From CAZDYP01 sp964509505 (GTDB lineage: Bacteria; Chloroflexota; Anaerolineae; JACRMK01), in contig CAZDYP010000035.1 in assembly GCA_964509505.1 (NCBI GenBank), positions 1 to 33,874 on the forward strand: a stretch of 33,874 bases of DNA. Reading direction: 5' to 3'. The stretch's first letter is position 1. Every line of letters begins with the position of its first letter. The notes below the pieces were generated by a model. It saw only the letters and a program-made list of their open reading frames with translations, made no database searches and had not been told where the DNA came from. Positions 6,641-14,585 of the stretch are shown here, one piece after another. The position numbers and the translations under genes were made by a program.

Positions 6641-6688
6641 CAATTACCACTCACCACTTACTCATTACTTTTTACTTTTCACTTCCTC
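6641..6688. repeat. Degenerate heptamer array (TTACTTT/TCACCAC family)
   Basis: About seven 7-base units. On the minus strand they read GTGA or GTAA in each unit, so stop triplets occur in all three frames. The TGA stop of the gene on that strand (6681-6679) is one of them. Confidence 0.8.
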
Positions 6689-7827
6689 ACCAACTCCACG
6701 TTACATCCTCCCTTCACCACAAACCGATCCCCCACCTGCATATCGCGCGCTGCATCGAAGTAGTTCGGCAGATAGAAGACCTGTCCTGCGGTGTCCTTCA
6801 CACCGAACCAGCGCACGGGGTCGCGCGGGTTGAACGTTGTCTTCAGCTCCCATGCTTGCGGAATCGTGTCGTACACTGAGACGACTTCACTATTGCCCAC
6901 CTCACACAACGCCGAGCGAATCTTAGATTGATTCAACAAGAACGCAGGCGTCGGCGCGACGAGCGTGTTCACTTGCAATGTCCCTTCGTTGATGCCCATT
7001 GGCAACTTCGCGTACGCGGGCACCGTCGCCATCACGAAGGGATACACACGGTTCGCTTTGTCGGCGGGGTTGACACGATTAGGTGATGAGTTAGCGGGCG
7101 CGCCTGTTTGATTTTGCGTAGGCAATTGCGTGGTGGTTTGTGTTTGTGCTTGGGCTTGTGTTTGTGTTTGCGCTTGTGTTTGCGTTTGAGTTGCCAATGC
7201 GGGATCGAGCTCGACCAACAGTTGTTGCATGGTGTTCGTGCGGGGCCAGTTCAGCGTTTGGCTCTGCAGCTCGGCGGCGAGCCGTGTGGCGTATTGGGGT
7301 TGCTCGGCGCGCAGCAACTTCGCTTGTGCGAGCGCGCGTTGCGTGTTGTTGGCGGAGACCGATTGCACAATGTTCGCCGTGCGTTGCGCTGCCAACGCCG
7401 TTGGGGGGCGCTCGGTTTCAGGTTGCGGATAATAGTTGGCGGGAACGTAGATGATCAAAGCGGCAGGGGCTTCTTCCAACGCAGCGCGTCCATCGGGACG
7501 CACGCCGACGAGCAACACGGGATCGGACGAACGCGATTGCAATGCGGGGGGCATGGCGGTAGCGGGCTGCGCGTGCGTCGCTGCTTGATTCTGTGTCGCC
7601 GCTGCGCCGCCTGGCAGCAACGTGAGCGGCGCCATCAACGCGCTCAATGCGCCTGCGCCGCCGACCACGGCGACATACCAAACAGCGGCGATGAGCGCGA
7701 CGCTCCCTGTCGCCGCCATCGCCATGAGGGGGCGCGTCATCAACGCGCGCGTCGGCGGGATGGGCGATTCAACGACCACCCACGGACGCTCTTCGACTTG
7801 GGGTGTTTGCAGTTTGCGGTTATTCAT
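6679..7827 (-). CDS. Single-pass membrane protein with Gln/Thr repeat (function unknown)
   Basis: I do not recognise a family. The 382-residue protein has a short cytoplasmic N-terminus, a hydrophobic segment near residues 30-62, a middle region with a predicted helical stretch (LAAQRTANIVQ to LLVELDPA), a Gln/Thr/Ala-rich low-complexity run near 213-240 and a C-terminal domain near 255-382. That domain contains RVYPFVMATVPAY, DPVRWFGVKD and VFYLPNYFD, and two Cys (in ALCEVG and GGCNVE) that might form a disulfide outside the cell. The ATG at 7827 follows AAGGAG. It lies 69 nt downstream of another membrane-protein gene on the same strand, and the two are probably one transcription unit ending at the terminator 6599-6633. 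Confidence 0.72.
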   Translation of the reverse strand: MNNRKLQTPQVEERPWVVVESPIPPTRALMTRPLMAMAATGSVALIAAVWYVAVVGGAGALSALMAPLTLLPGGAAATQNQAATHAQPATAMPPALQSRSSDPVLLVGVRPDGRAALEEAPAALIIYVPANYYPQPETERPPTALAAQRTANIVQSVSANNTQRALAQAKLLRAEQPQYATRLAAELQSQTLNWPRTNTMQQLLVELDPALATQTQTQAQTQTQAQAQTQTTTQLPTQNQTGAPANSSPNRVNPADKANRVYPFVMATVPAYAKLPMGINEGTLQVNTLVAPTPAFLLNQSKIRSALCEVGNSEVVSVYDTIPQAWELKTTFNPRDPVRWFGVKDTAGQVFYLPNYFDAARDMQVGDRFVVKGGCNVELVRK

Positions 7828-7853
7828 GACAAATCCACTCCTTCGTGGAAGTA

Positions 7854-7894
7854 GTAATTGGTAATTGGATTAACCTCCAACCTCCAACTTCCAA
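7854..7894. repeat. Short facing heptamer units (GTAATTG / AACCTCC)
   Basis: GTAATTG units are followed by AACCTCC, AACCTCC and AACTTCC, the complement of the GGTTGGA family at 1870-1930. It fills the spacer between two minus-strand membrane-protein genes. Confidence 0.65.
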
Positions 7895-7896
7895 GA

Positions 7897-9342
7897 CTAA
7901 TGACAAACAGACTCCCGCTCGTACGTCCGATAATACTCGACCCAAGCGGCGACGGCTTTTTGTAGTTTCTGTGCTTTCGCGTTCGTGCTATCCATCAGCA
8001 ATGCCCAACGCACTTCGCGTTCAATGTTGCAGGTTTGCGTAAATGTTGGCCCGTAGAATGTTTGGGGTATCGTTTCGGGCGGGCGAATATAGACGAGTGG
8101 GTTCTCGGCGTAGTCGGCGAGCCAGGCGGCTAATTCTTTGCGACGTGGATCAGCCGCGGCTAGATGTTTGTGCAATTCGGCGATGCTCACTTCGGCGGTG
8201 CGCCAATCGCCTGCGGTCAATGCCGTTTGCGCGCGCGCCAAGAGCGGATTGAGATCGGGCGTTGGTGATGGGGTGGGCGTTGGTGTGCGTGTCGGGGTGG
8301 GCGATGGGGTGGGCGTCGGCGTGCGGGTGGGCGATGGGGTGGGCGATGGGGTGAGGGTCGGCAAAATCAAAATGATGGGCGTGCTGGTTGCTATTGGCGC
8401 TTTCGGTTTCGCCGCTTGTGCGACCTCGTCACGCACCTTCGGTGTGTATTTCGCGTCGAGCTCGGCGGCGTCGGCTAATGCGCCCTCCCAATTTTTCGCT
8501 TCGGCTTTTTGCATCGTCTTCAACAAGCCGCGCAAATAATCCACGTGTTCATTGAGCGCCGTTTCAATTTCTTTCACGCGGGGGGGCCACACACTGCGCT
8601 CGTAACCGCCGACCACTTGATAAAAATGCGTGCGCGCCGCTTCGGCATCGGTCAGCTTCAAACGCAAATCAGCTGACGACCAGCTAACCTCGCCGCGTAA
8701 CCAGCGTTTGAAATTCACCACCGCAGAATCGCGCGCGGCAATGGCGAGCGCGAGGTCGTTCTCGATGGCAGGCTTGCCTTTGCGTTGCGCGAGCGCATAC
8801 GGCTCGTCCCACAATTCGCGCGGCAGCGGCAGCGGCGGTGTCGCGGCGGCAACTGAGAGCGGCGTTGAAACCAATCCTGTGAGTAATGGCGAATAGCTGC
8901 TGACGACGAGCGAACCGAAATACAAAATCATCAACACCGTCAGCACCAAGAACGCCGTCGCCGCCAGCCGATAGCGCAAGGCATACGCAAGGCCTTCGCC
9001 AATTCTCACGAAAATTTTGAGCGGCACGCGCGCGGGCCAAGGTAACAATTCGAGCGGCGGCTTGCCGACTTTCTGCGCGTACTGATTGAACGCAACCAGC
9101 GTCAACAAGAGGAGACCAAGAAAGGCGAGTCGCAGCGACCACGGCAACGAGGCCGTGCCACGCCACACATTGTAAGTGAACGTGCCGATGGCTTGAACAA
9201 AATTATCCCATAACGGCGTGACCGAATCCAGTACTGACCATAAGCCTGTGACGAACGGTTCCGTCTCTGGCAACGATAACAAAAACCCACCGACGCCAAT
9301 GAGGATCAGCGCCAGCGCGATAAAGCCAAGCCAACGTGACAT
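7897..9342 (-). CDS. Multi-pass membrane protein with Thr/Pro linker (function unknown)
   Basis: I do not recognise a family. The 481-residue protein has membrane segments near residues 3-24, 70-88, 130-150 and possibly 155-172. They are followed by an extended, mostly helical region near 180-320, a linker of repeated TPTPSP units near 335-370 and a C-terminal helical domain. The last domain (LLARAQTALTAGDWRTAEVSIAEL, cut short here) resembles a TPR-like helical repeat, which is inference. Only two Cys occur late, in TCNIE and SVCH. I chose ATG 9342 (MSRWLGFIALAL), which follows GGAA. The open frame starts at an upstream TTG 9357. Its neighbour 69 nt downstream is another unknown membrane protein. 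Confidence 0.72.
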   Translation of the reverse strand: MSRWLGFIALALILIGVGGFLLSLPETEPFVTGLWSVLDSVTPLWDNFVQAIGTFTYNVWRGTASLPWSLRLAFLGLLLLTLVAFNQYAQKVGKPPLELLPWPARVPLKIFVRIGEGLAYALRYRLAATAFLVLTVLMILYFGSLVVSSYSPLLTGLVSTPLSVAAATPPLPLPRELWDEPYALAQRKGKPAIENDLALAIAARDSAVVNFKRWLRGEVSWSSADLRLKLTDAEAARTHFYQVVGGYERSVWPPRVKEIETALNEHVDYLRGLLKTMQKAEAKNWEGALADAAELDAKYTPKVRDEVAQAAKPKAPIATSTPIILILPTLTPSPTPSPTRTPTPTPSPTPTRTPTPTPSPTPDLNPLLARAQTALTAGDWRTAEVSIAELHKHLAAADPRRKELAAWLADYAENPLVYIRPPETIPQTFYGPTFTQTCNIEREVRWALLMDSTNAKAQKLQKAVAAWVEYYRTYERESVCH

Positions 9343-9365
9343 GTATGTTCCAATCAATCAAAATG

Positions 9366-9459
9366 AAGGGGGAACAGCTGAACGGGTGACAAAACAGTAC
9401 ATCCTCCCTTCACGCAGTCCCTCGTTCCCTCATTCCCCCGCTTCCCCATTTACTCATTT
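9366..9459. repeat. Degenerate octamer array (CTCGTTCC family)
   Basis: Units such as CTCGTTCC, CTCATTCC, CCGCTTCC and CCATTTAC fill 9414-9459. A shorter block with GAAGGGGGAAC on the left is partly complementary, so a hairpin can form. It separates the WecG-type gene from the next gene on the same strand. Confidence 0.6.
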
Positions 9460-10176
9460 TCAAACACGCCCCAACAACGTCAACCCCGCAAACTGCCAAA
9501 TGGCCAGTTGGCGCCGCCAACGCCATGGTTGACGCGCGAGACGATACAACCATTCGAGCTCCAACCGCTGCAGCCAAGACGGGGCGCGTGGCACGACGCC
9601 CGCAATGAAGTCGAATGCGCCGCCGACGCCCATCATCACAGGCACACGCAACTCGGCTGCATGGCGCGCAATCCACAGGTCTTGTTGTGGCGCGCCATAA
9701 GCGACGAAGAGCGCATGAGGTTGTGCGGCTTGAATGCGAGAGATGATGAGCGGGGCTTCGTCTTCGGCAGGCGAACCGGCATGTGCGCCGACGATGGTGA
9801 GTGTGGGATGGCGGGCGCACAAGATAGCGGCCGTGCGCGCTGCGATACCATCGGCTGCGCCCAATAAAAACAGGCGGTAGCCTTTGTGCGCGGCGAGCGC
9901 GGCAAACAACGGCAAAAGGTCTGAACCCGTCACGCGCTGGCGCAAGCGTTGCCCTTTGCGTCGCGCCGCGCGCAACAAAAATCCGCCGTCAGGCACGTTC
10001 AACGCGCTGTGCGCCAAGACATGACGAAATGCGGCGTCGCGTTGCGCGTGCATGATGAACTCTGGATTGACGGTGCAAATTTGATGGGGCGTGTCGCGCG
10101 CGATGAATGTCTCCATGAGCGCGAGCGTTTCGGCGAAGGTTACATCGTCCACGCGCACGCCAAGTAGAGTCACCAC
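9460..10176 (-). CDS. WecG/TagA/CpsF family glycosyltransferase (GT26)
   Basis: This 238-residue protein matches the GT26 family through its length and motifs: ICTVNPEFIMHAQRD, LNVPDGGFLL, RLFLLGAADG, YGAPQQDLWIARH and GVGGAFDFIAGVVPRAP. GT26 enzymes transfer N-acetylmannosamine, N-acetylmannosaminuronate or glucose to a lipid-linked sugar on the cytoplasmic face of the membrane, in wall teichoic acid, enterobacterial common antigen or exopolysaccharide synthesis. The conserved Asp of PDGG is present. The start is GTG, directly after the stop codon of the GT9 gene (a second GTG follows), so translation is probably coupled. It is last in a three-gene glycosyltransferase operon. The sugar is unknown. 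Confidence 0.9.
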   Translation of the reverse strand: MVTLLGVRVDDVTFAETLALMETFIARDTPHQICTVNPEFIMHAQRDAAFRHVLAHSALNVPDGGFLLRAARRKGQRLRQRVTGSDLLPLFAALAAHKGYRLFLLGAADGIAARTAAILCARHPTLTIVGAHAGSPAEDEAPLIISRIQAAQPHALFVAYGAPQQDLWIARHAAELRVPVMMGVGGAFDFIAGVVPRAPSWLQRLELEWLYRLARQPWRWRRQLAIWQFAGLTLLGRV

Positions 10177-11325
10177 CTAACGCCCCAACACGCGCTCGAT
10201 GGCCCCCAATACTTGTGCGACGGTGATGCCTTTCATGCACTCTGTCTCGTCGCATTTTTTTGAGGGCAAATCGAAGCCGACGTACGCGCATGGACAGCCG
10301 GGCATTTCGGATTGCAAGATCGCGCAGCGCACATGCCCCGTCTCCTCTGCGCTGACGCCGTACCATGGTCCCCAGGCTTTCGGGCTAGTCGCGCCGAACA
10401 GTGCGATCATCGGCACGCGCACCGCTGCGGCGATGTGCATTACGCCCGAGTCGGCGCCGATGAACAAGTCGCATTGCTTCAACAATGCGCCCAGCTGCGA
10501 GAGCGTTGTCTTGTCGGTGAAGTTGAGCGTGGCGTGCAACTGCCGATCGAGCTCGTTGCCGTCGTCGGTGTGTGTGCCGACGATGACCACGCGCACGTTG
10601 CGCGACAGGAGTTTGCGCGCCAGCTCGACCCACCGCTCAAGCGGCCAGCGCCGCGCGAGTGAATGACCGCCGCCAGGATGAATGGCGACGACCGCAGCCG
10701 GCAAGGGACTAATCGCAGACGGCAACCCATTCACAAACCGAAATTGTTGACTGACGTTCATCAACTCTTGATGCAAGCGTTCATGCATCGTCGTGTGATC
10801 GCGCGATTTGATGGGAAATTCCAGGCGCGTGTCATCCGTCGTTGCGCCGATGGCTTTGACCACCTCCAGACAATACTCGACTTCATGTTTTGCGCCAAAG
10901 CCTTCGTCTTTGACGCGCTGCGTCAGGAACGAACCGCGCCCATTGTCGAGACCCACGCGAGTGGGCGCGCCCGTCGCCTGCGCGAGCTTGGCCCATTTGA
11001 ACGCGCCCCAGCCCGTCGAAAGATGATGGAGCAATACCACCGTGTCGTAGCGCCGCGCGCCCAAGTCACGCAGAAACTTGGACGCGCGAAACAAGGGCCC
11101 CAAACTCATGGCGCGACTAACGCTATCGTACTCCGCTTTGTTAAAGGTCAACACCTCGTTGACGTAAGGTGAATTTTCTAAGACCGCCGTCGTGTGCGGC
11201 GTAAGCAATACATCAATGCGTGCGTCTTTGAACGTCTGGCGCAAGGCTCGTAGGGCAGGCGTCGCCGTAAGCACATCGCCAATATCGGATAGTTTAATGA
11301 CGAGAATACGTTGGGGTTGAGTCAT
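10177..11325 (-). CDS. Glycosyltransferase family 9 (heptosyltransferase-like)
   Basis: This 382-residue protein has the two-domain GT-B layout of ADP-heptose:LPS heptosyltransferases. The N-terminal motif is RILVIKLSDIGDVLTATPALRAL. The C-terminal half has HPGGGHSLARRWPLERW and the donor-binding segment GADSGVMHIAAAVRVP followed by ALFGATSP. Chloroflexota mostly lack LPS, so the acceptor is probably another cell-surface glycan or glycolipid, which is inference. A Cys-rich tail (CPCAYVGFDLPSKKCDETEC) is common in this group. The ATG at 11325 overlaps the stop codon of the upstream GT4 gene as ATGA, so they are translationally coupled. The longer open frame to 11379 is within the GT4 gene and I reject it. 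Confidence 0.88.
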   Translation of the reverse strand: MTQPQRILVIKLSDIGDVLTATPALRALRQTFKDARIDVLLTPHTTAVLENSPYVNEVLTFNKAEYDSVSRAMSLGPLFRASKFLRDLGARRYDTVVLLHHLSTGWGAFKWAKLAQATGAPTRVGLDNGRGSFLTQRVKDEGFGAKHEVEYCLEVVKAIGATTDDTRLEFPIKSRDHTTMHERLHQELMNVSQQFRFVNGLPSAISPLPAAVVAIHPGGGHSLARRWPLERWVELARKLLSRNVRVVIVGTHTDDGNELDRQLHATLNFTDKTTLSQLGALLKQCDLFIGADSGVMHIAAAVRVPMIALFGATSPKAWGPWYGVSAEETGHVRCAILQSEMPGCPCAYVGFDLPSKKCDETECMKGITVAQVLGAIERVLGR

Positions 11326-12410
11326 GATTTGCCCGCCAGCTCCAACACATGCAGCGTCCGCCGCGCGCATTCGTCCCACGAGAAACGTTGGACGTTAGCG
11401 AGTCCACGCTCGATCAGCGACAAACGCAGCACGCGGTCGTCGAGCAGGCGTTGCAGGTTGAACGTAATGTCCTCGAGGTTGAGCGGGTCAACCAGCAACG
11501 CACCTTCGCCTGCGACTTCGGGACACGACGAGGTGTTGCTCGTCAGCACGGGCACGCCTGCCGCTTGCGCTTCGAGGATCGCCATGCCGAAGCCTTCGTA
11601 GAGGCTCGGCAGCGCGAAGCAGGTCGCGCCTGCGAGCAGCTCAAATTTTTCTTCGTCGCCGATGTGCCCCGTGAGAATGACGCCGGCTTTCTGCGCGCGC
11701 GCTTTGATGTCGGCGTCGTGCCAGCCGGCTTTGCCGACGATGACCAAGCCCACACGCCTGCCCATCGGCAACTGCAAACGCGTGTAGGCTTCAATCAAGC
11801 GCGCGTAATTTTTGCGCGGTTGCACCGTGCCGATGGCGACGATGTATTGCTTGGGCAAGTCGAAGCGCACCCGCACGCGCTCCCACACGGCGTTATCGCG
11901 GATGGGTAATTGCGCGACGCCGTGATGCACGACGACGACGCGCTTCGGGTCTGCGCCATAGAGCTTTACCAAATCGCGTCCCGTGTTCTTCGAGACGACG
12001 ATGATCATTTTCGCTTGGCGCGCGGCGAATTGTGTGCTAAGTTCCAAATAACGGCGCTGCGAGGGCGTGTGCGCGTCGGGAAAGAAGCGGTGGCCAAGGT
12101 CGTGTATCGTCACTACGCTGCGCGGCGGATGCCACAAGGGCAGCACGTGCGCTGGCACGAACAGCACGTCGGGCGGATGGCGCAGCATTTCCAGACTGAG
12201 GCCGCGATGCGTCCACAAGCGCGCGTGCGAAATGACGCGCTGTTCGGCGCGCGGGTTGAATAGACCCGCGGGCGGCGGCGCTTGCACGTACAACCGAAAG
12301 CGCTGCGGCGTGTCGAGCGCCAGCAAATGTTGGATGAGTTGATACGAATAATTTTCCGTGCCCGTGCGCTCTCGTAGCGCGGCGCGGCTCGCATCAATGC
12401 CGATAAGCAT
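11322..12410 (-). CDS. Glycosyltransferase family 4
   Basis: This 362-residue GT-B enzyme starts with MLIGIDASRAAL and a GTENYSYQL glycine loop. Its C-terminal half carries GTVQPRKNYARLIEAY and the EX7E motif region LPSLYEGFGMAILEAQAAG, then EVAGEGALLVDP. GT4 enzymes of this subgroup are often mannosyl- or galactosyltransferases using GDP- or UDP-sugars. The exact sugar is unknown. The gene is first in an operon with GT9 (4-nt overlap) and GT26 (adjacent), consistent with a cell-surface polysaccharide or glycolipid route. Its upstream side is separated from the ABC exporter genes by a terminator, so a promoter is expected in 12411-12463. I do not see a strong one. Confidence 0.9.
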   Translation of the reverse strand: MLIGIDASRAALRERTGTENYSYQLIQHLLALDTPQRFRLYVQAPPPAGLFNPRAEQRVISHARLWTHRGLSLEMLRHPPDVLFVPAHVLPLWHPPRSVVTIHDLGHRFFPDAHTPSQRRYLELSTQFAARQAKMIIVVSKNTGRDLVKLYGADPKRVVVVHHGVAQLPIRDNAVWERVRVRFDLPKQYIVAIGTVQPRKNYARLIEAYTRLQLPMGRRVGLVIVGKAGWHDADIKARAQKAGVILTGHIGDEEKFELLAGATCFALPSLYEGFGMAILEAQAAGVPVLTSNTSSCPEVAGEGALLVDPLNLEDITFNLQRLLDDRVLRLSLIERGLANVQRFSWDECARRTLHVLELAGKS

Positions 12411-12463
12411 GTGTAGAAGATTTTAGCACAGCGAGAGAGAGGCGTAAAACGCGGGAAAAATAT

Positions 12464-12496
12464 AAACCCGTCAGGTCTCACAGACTTGACGGGTTT
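12464..12496 (-). terminator. Rho-independent terminator after the ABC exporter operon
   Basis: A 15-bp stem with one G-U wobble (12464-12478 with 12482-12496) closes a very small loop. On the minus strand it is followed by TATATTTTT. On the plus strand GGGTTTTGTTTT follows, so it may act both ways. Confidence 0.8.
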
Positions 12497-12510
12497 TGTT
12501 TTCTTTGTTT

Positions 12511-14505
12511 TCACTGCCCTGCCAATGGCAACGTCGCCAACGCTTTGGTCGGTTCGTCGCCGTTCTCCGAGAAGTCTATGTCACGGCGGAATTGACTCAT
12601 GTACAAATCGTGATAGAAGCCGCGCTGCTTCAACAGCTCGTCATGCTTGCCACGCTCGATGAGCTCGCCGTCCTTCAACACGAGCACTTGATCGGCGTGG
12701 CGAATCGTGCTGAGGCGGTGCGCGATGACAAATGACGTGCGCCCATGCAACAACTCTTCCAACGCTTTCTGAATCAACCGCTCGGTGCGTGTATCAACCG
12801 ATGACGTCGCCTCGTCGAGAATCAAGATGCGCGGGTTCGCCAACGCCGCGCGCGCAATCGAAAGCAATTGACGTTGCCCTTGACTCAAGCCGCTGCCGCG
12901 CTCGCCCAATTTCGTCTCATATTTTTCAGGCAGCCGTTCGATGAATGTATCGGCGCGCGCGAGCTTCGCGGCGGCGATGACTTCTTCATCTGATGCGTCG
13001 GGGCGACCATAGCGGATGTTGTTCATGATCGTGTCGCTGAACAGAAACGAATCTTGTAACACGATGCCGATTTGTCCGCGTAAACTGCGCGCGGTTACGT
13101 CGCGCACGTCCACGCCATCAATCCGCACCGCGCCCAACTTCACATCATAGAAGCGCGGGATGAGATTGATGATGGTCGTCTTGCCGGCGCCCGTCGGCCC
13201 GACGATGGCGATGGTCTGGCCGGGCTGCGCTTCGAGGTTCACGTCACACAACACGGGCTGACCGGGTTCGTACTCCGCCGACACTCCATCGAAGACGACA
13301 TGCCCTTTAATGGACGGCATTACTTTGGCGTTGGCGCGGTCTTTCAAATCGGGCTCCGTGTCCAGCAGCTCGAAGATGCGCTCGCCGCCCGCAATCGCGC
13401 TCTGGATGTTCGCCCAGAAAAGCGCGATGCGCGCGATGGGTTCGCTGAAGCGTTGCGTGTAGGTGATGAATGTGACGATGAGACCAAGCGACATCGGCGC
13501 GCCGAAAAAGTCTTGCCCATTCAACAGAATGAGGCCGCCGACGCCCGCGACGATGGCGACCGAGCCGTAGCCCAGCGCTTCGAGCGTCGGTTGTAGCGCG
13601 CTGGTGTAGGCGACGGCACGAATCGTCGCATCGCGCGACGCTGCATTCGCCTCGTTGAACTCTTGGATGTTCTCCGCTTCGCGCCCGAAGGCTTGCGCCT
13701 CGCGCACCGTGGAGATGTTCTCTTGCAAATTCGCGTTGACGTTGCCAACGGCTTTACGCACGTTGCGATACGCCTGGCGCGCCTGATTCGAAAACCACAA
13801 CGTCGCAATCAACATCAACGGCGACACGGAGAGGCTGATGAGCGCGTACGGCGCGCTCTTCGAGAGCATGGTGAAGGCAATCCACGCCAGCAACACGCCG
13901 CCTTGAATCAAACTCACTAATGGGAAGCCCATCACTTGCTGAATCGTGTCGGCGTCGTTGGTGATGCGGCTCATCACGTCGCCTGCTTCATGTTTCGAGT
14001 AGTAGCCAAACGAGAGGCGATGGATGTGCGCGAAGACTTGCACGCGAATCGCGCGCAAGACGCTTTGCCCCGTGACGCTCGTCACGAAAATTTGCGCGCC
14101 GGTCAAAATGGCGCTGCCCGCAAACAACGCGACGATGACAAGAATCAAGCCGCCGAGTCCAGCGATGAATTCTTCGTTGCTCGCCTGTGGATTGGGTTGC
14201 GTCCACCAGCAGTTGATTGGACGAGTTGGGGTTTGAATTGAGGTTTGTGTTGACGCATTGCTGCTGATGAATGCGCGCTGTGTCGCAGGCGTCAGGTAGC
14301 AGTCCACCGCTTGCCCAATCAAATCGGGCGTGAGGATTTGCATGTACGTGCTGGTCAAGACCAGTACGACGACGAGCATTAACTGTGCGCTATATTTTTT
14401 GAAGTATTGCCAAAAGCGTTTGAGGGTCGCGCGCACCGATCTCGGTTTACGCACCTCGACTTGCAATGCCATTTCACGGCCATGTCCGCCGCCACCCATC
14501 ATCAT
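12511..14505 (-). CDS. ABC exporter half-transporter with consensus ATPase site (TM288-like subunit)
   Basis: This 664-residue protein has a six-helix exporter domain fused to an ATPase domain. Walker A GPTGAGKTT lies near residue 435, the signature is LSQGQRQ near 539, Walker B with catalytic Glu is ILILDEATSS near 559, and the switch His is in IAHRLSTI. The signature differs from LSGGQ. In heterodimeric type IV exporters (TM287/TM288, BmrCD, LmrCD) that variant belongs to the subunit with the good Walker B, whose signature faces the degenerate site. The partner is the upstream gene. A long extracytoplasmic loop follows the first helix (STQTSIQTPTRP and NPQASN). The ATG at 14505, first of three, follows GAGG. 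Drug, peptide or lipid export is likely and the substrate is unknown. Confidence 0.92.
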   Translation of the reverse strand: MMMGGGGHGREMALQVEVRKPRSVRATLKRFWQYFKKYSAQLMLVVVLVLTSTYMQILTPDLIGQAVDCYLTPATQRAFISSNASTQTSIQTPTRPINCWWTQPNPQASNEEFIAGLGGLILVIVALFAGSAILTGAQIFVTSVTGQSVLRAIRVQVFAHIHRLSFGYYSKHEAGDVMSRITNDADTIQQVMGFPLVSLIQGGVLLAWIAFTMLSKSAPYALISLSVSPLMLIATLWFSNQARQAYRNVRKAVGNVNANLQENISTVREAQAFGREAENIQEFNEANAASRDATIRAVAYTSALQPTLEALGYGSVAIVAGVGGLILLNGQDFFGAPMSLGLIVTFITYTQRFSEPIARIALFWANIQSAIAGGERIFELLDTEPDLKDRANAKVMPSIKGHVVFDGVSAEYEPGQPVLCDVNLEAQPGQTIAIVGPTGAGKTTIINLIPRFYDVKLGAVRIDGVDVRDVTARSLRGQIGIVLQDSFLFSDTIMNNIRYGRPDASDEEVIAAAKLARADTFIERLPEKYETKLGERGSGLSQGQRQLLSIARAALANPRILILDEATSSVDTRTERLIQKALEELLHGRTSFVIAHRLSTIRHADQVLVLKDGELIERGKHDELLKQRGFYHDLYMSQFRRDIDFSENGDEPTKALATLPLAGQ

Positions 14506-14516
14506 AGGAACCTCGG

Positions 14517-14583
14517 ATTTTAGATTTCAGATTTTTGATTGCAGATTGCATCCGTCAATCTGCAATTTGCAATCTGCAATCGC
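14517..14583. repeat. Facing heptamer arrays (TTGCAGA and TGCAATC families)
   Basis: TTTTAGA, TTTCAGA, TTTTTGA, TTGCAGA units face TGCAATT, TGCAATC, TGCAATC. The two halves pair to form a hairpin in the spacer between the two exporter subunit genes. The related unit GTAGATT/TCAGATT recurs at 22846-22873. Confidence 0.78.
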
Positions 14584-14585
14584 CG

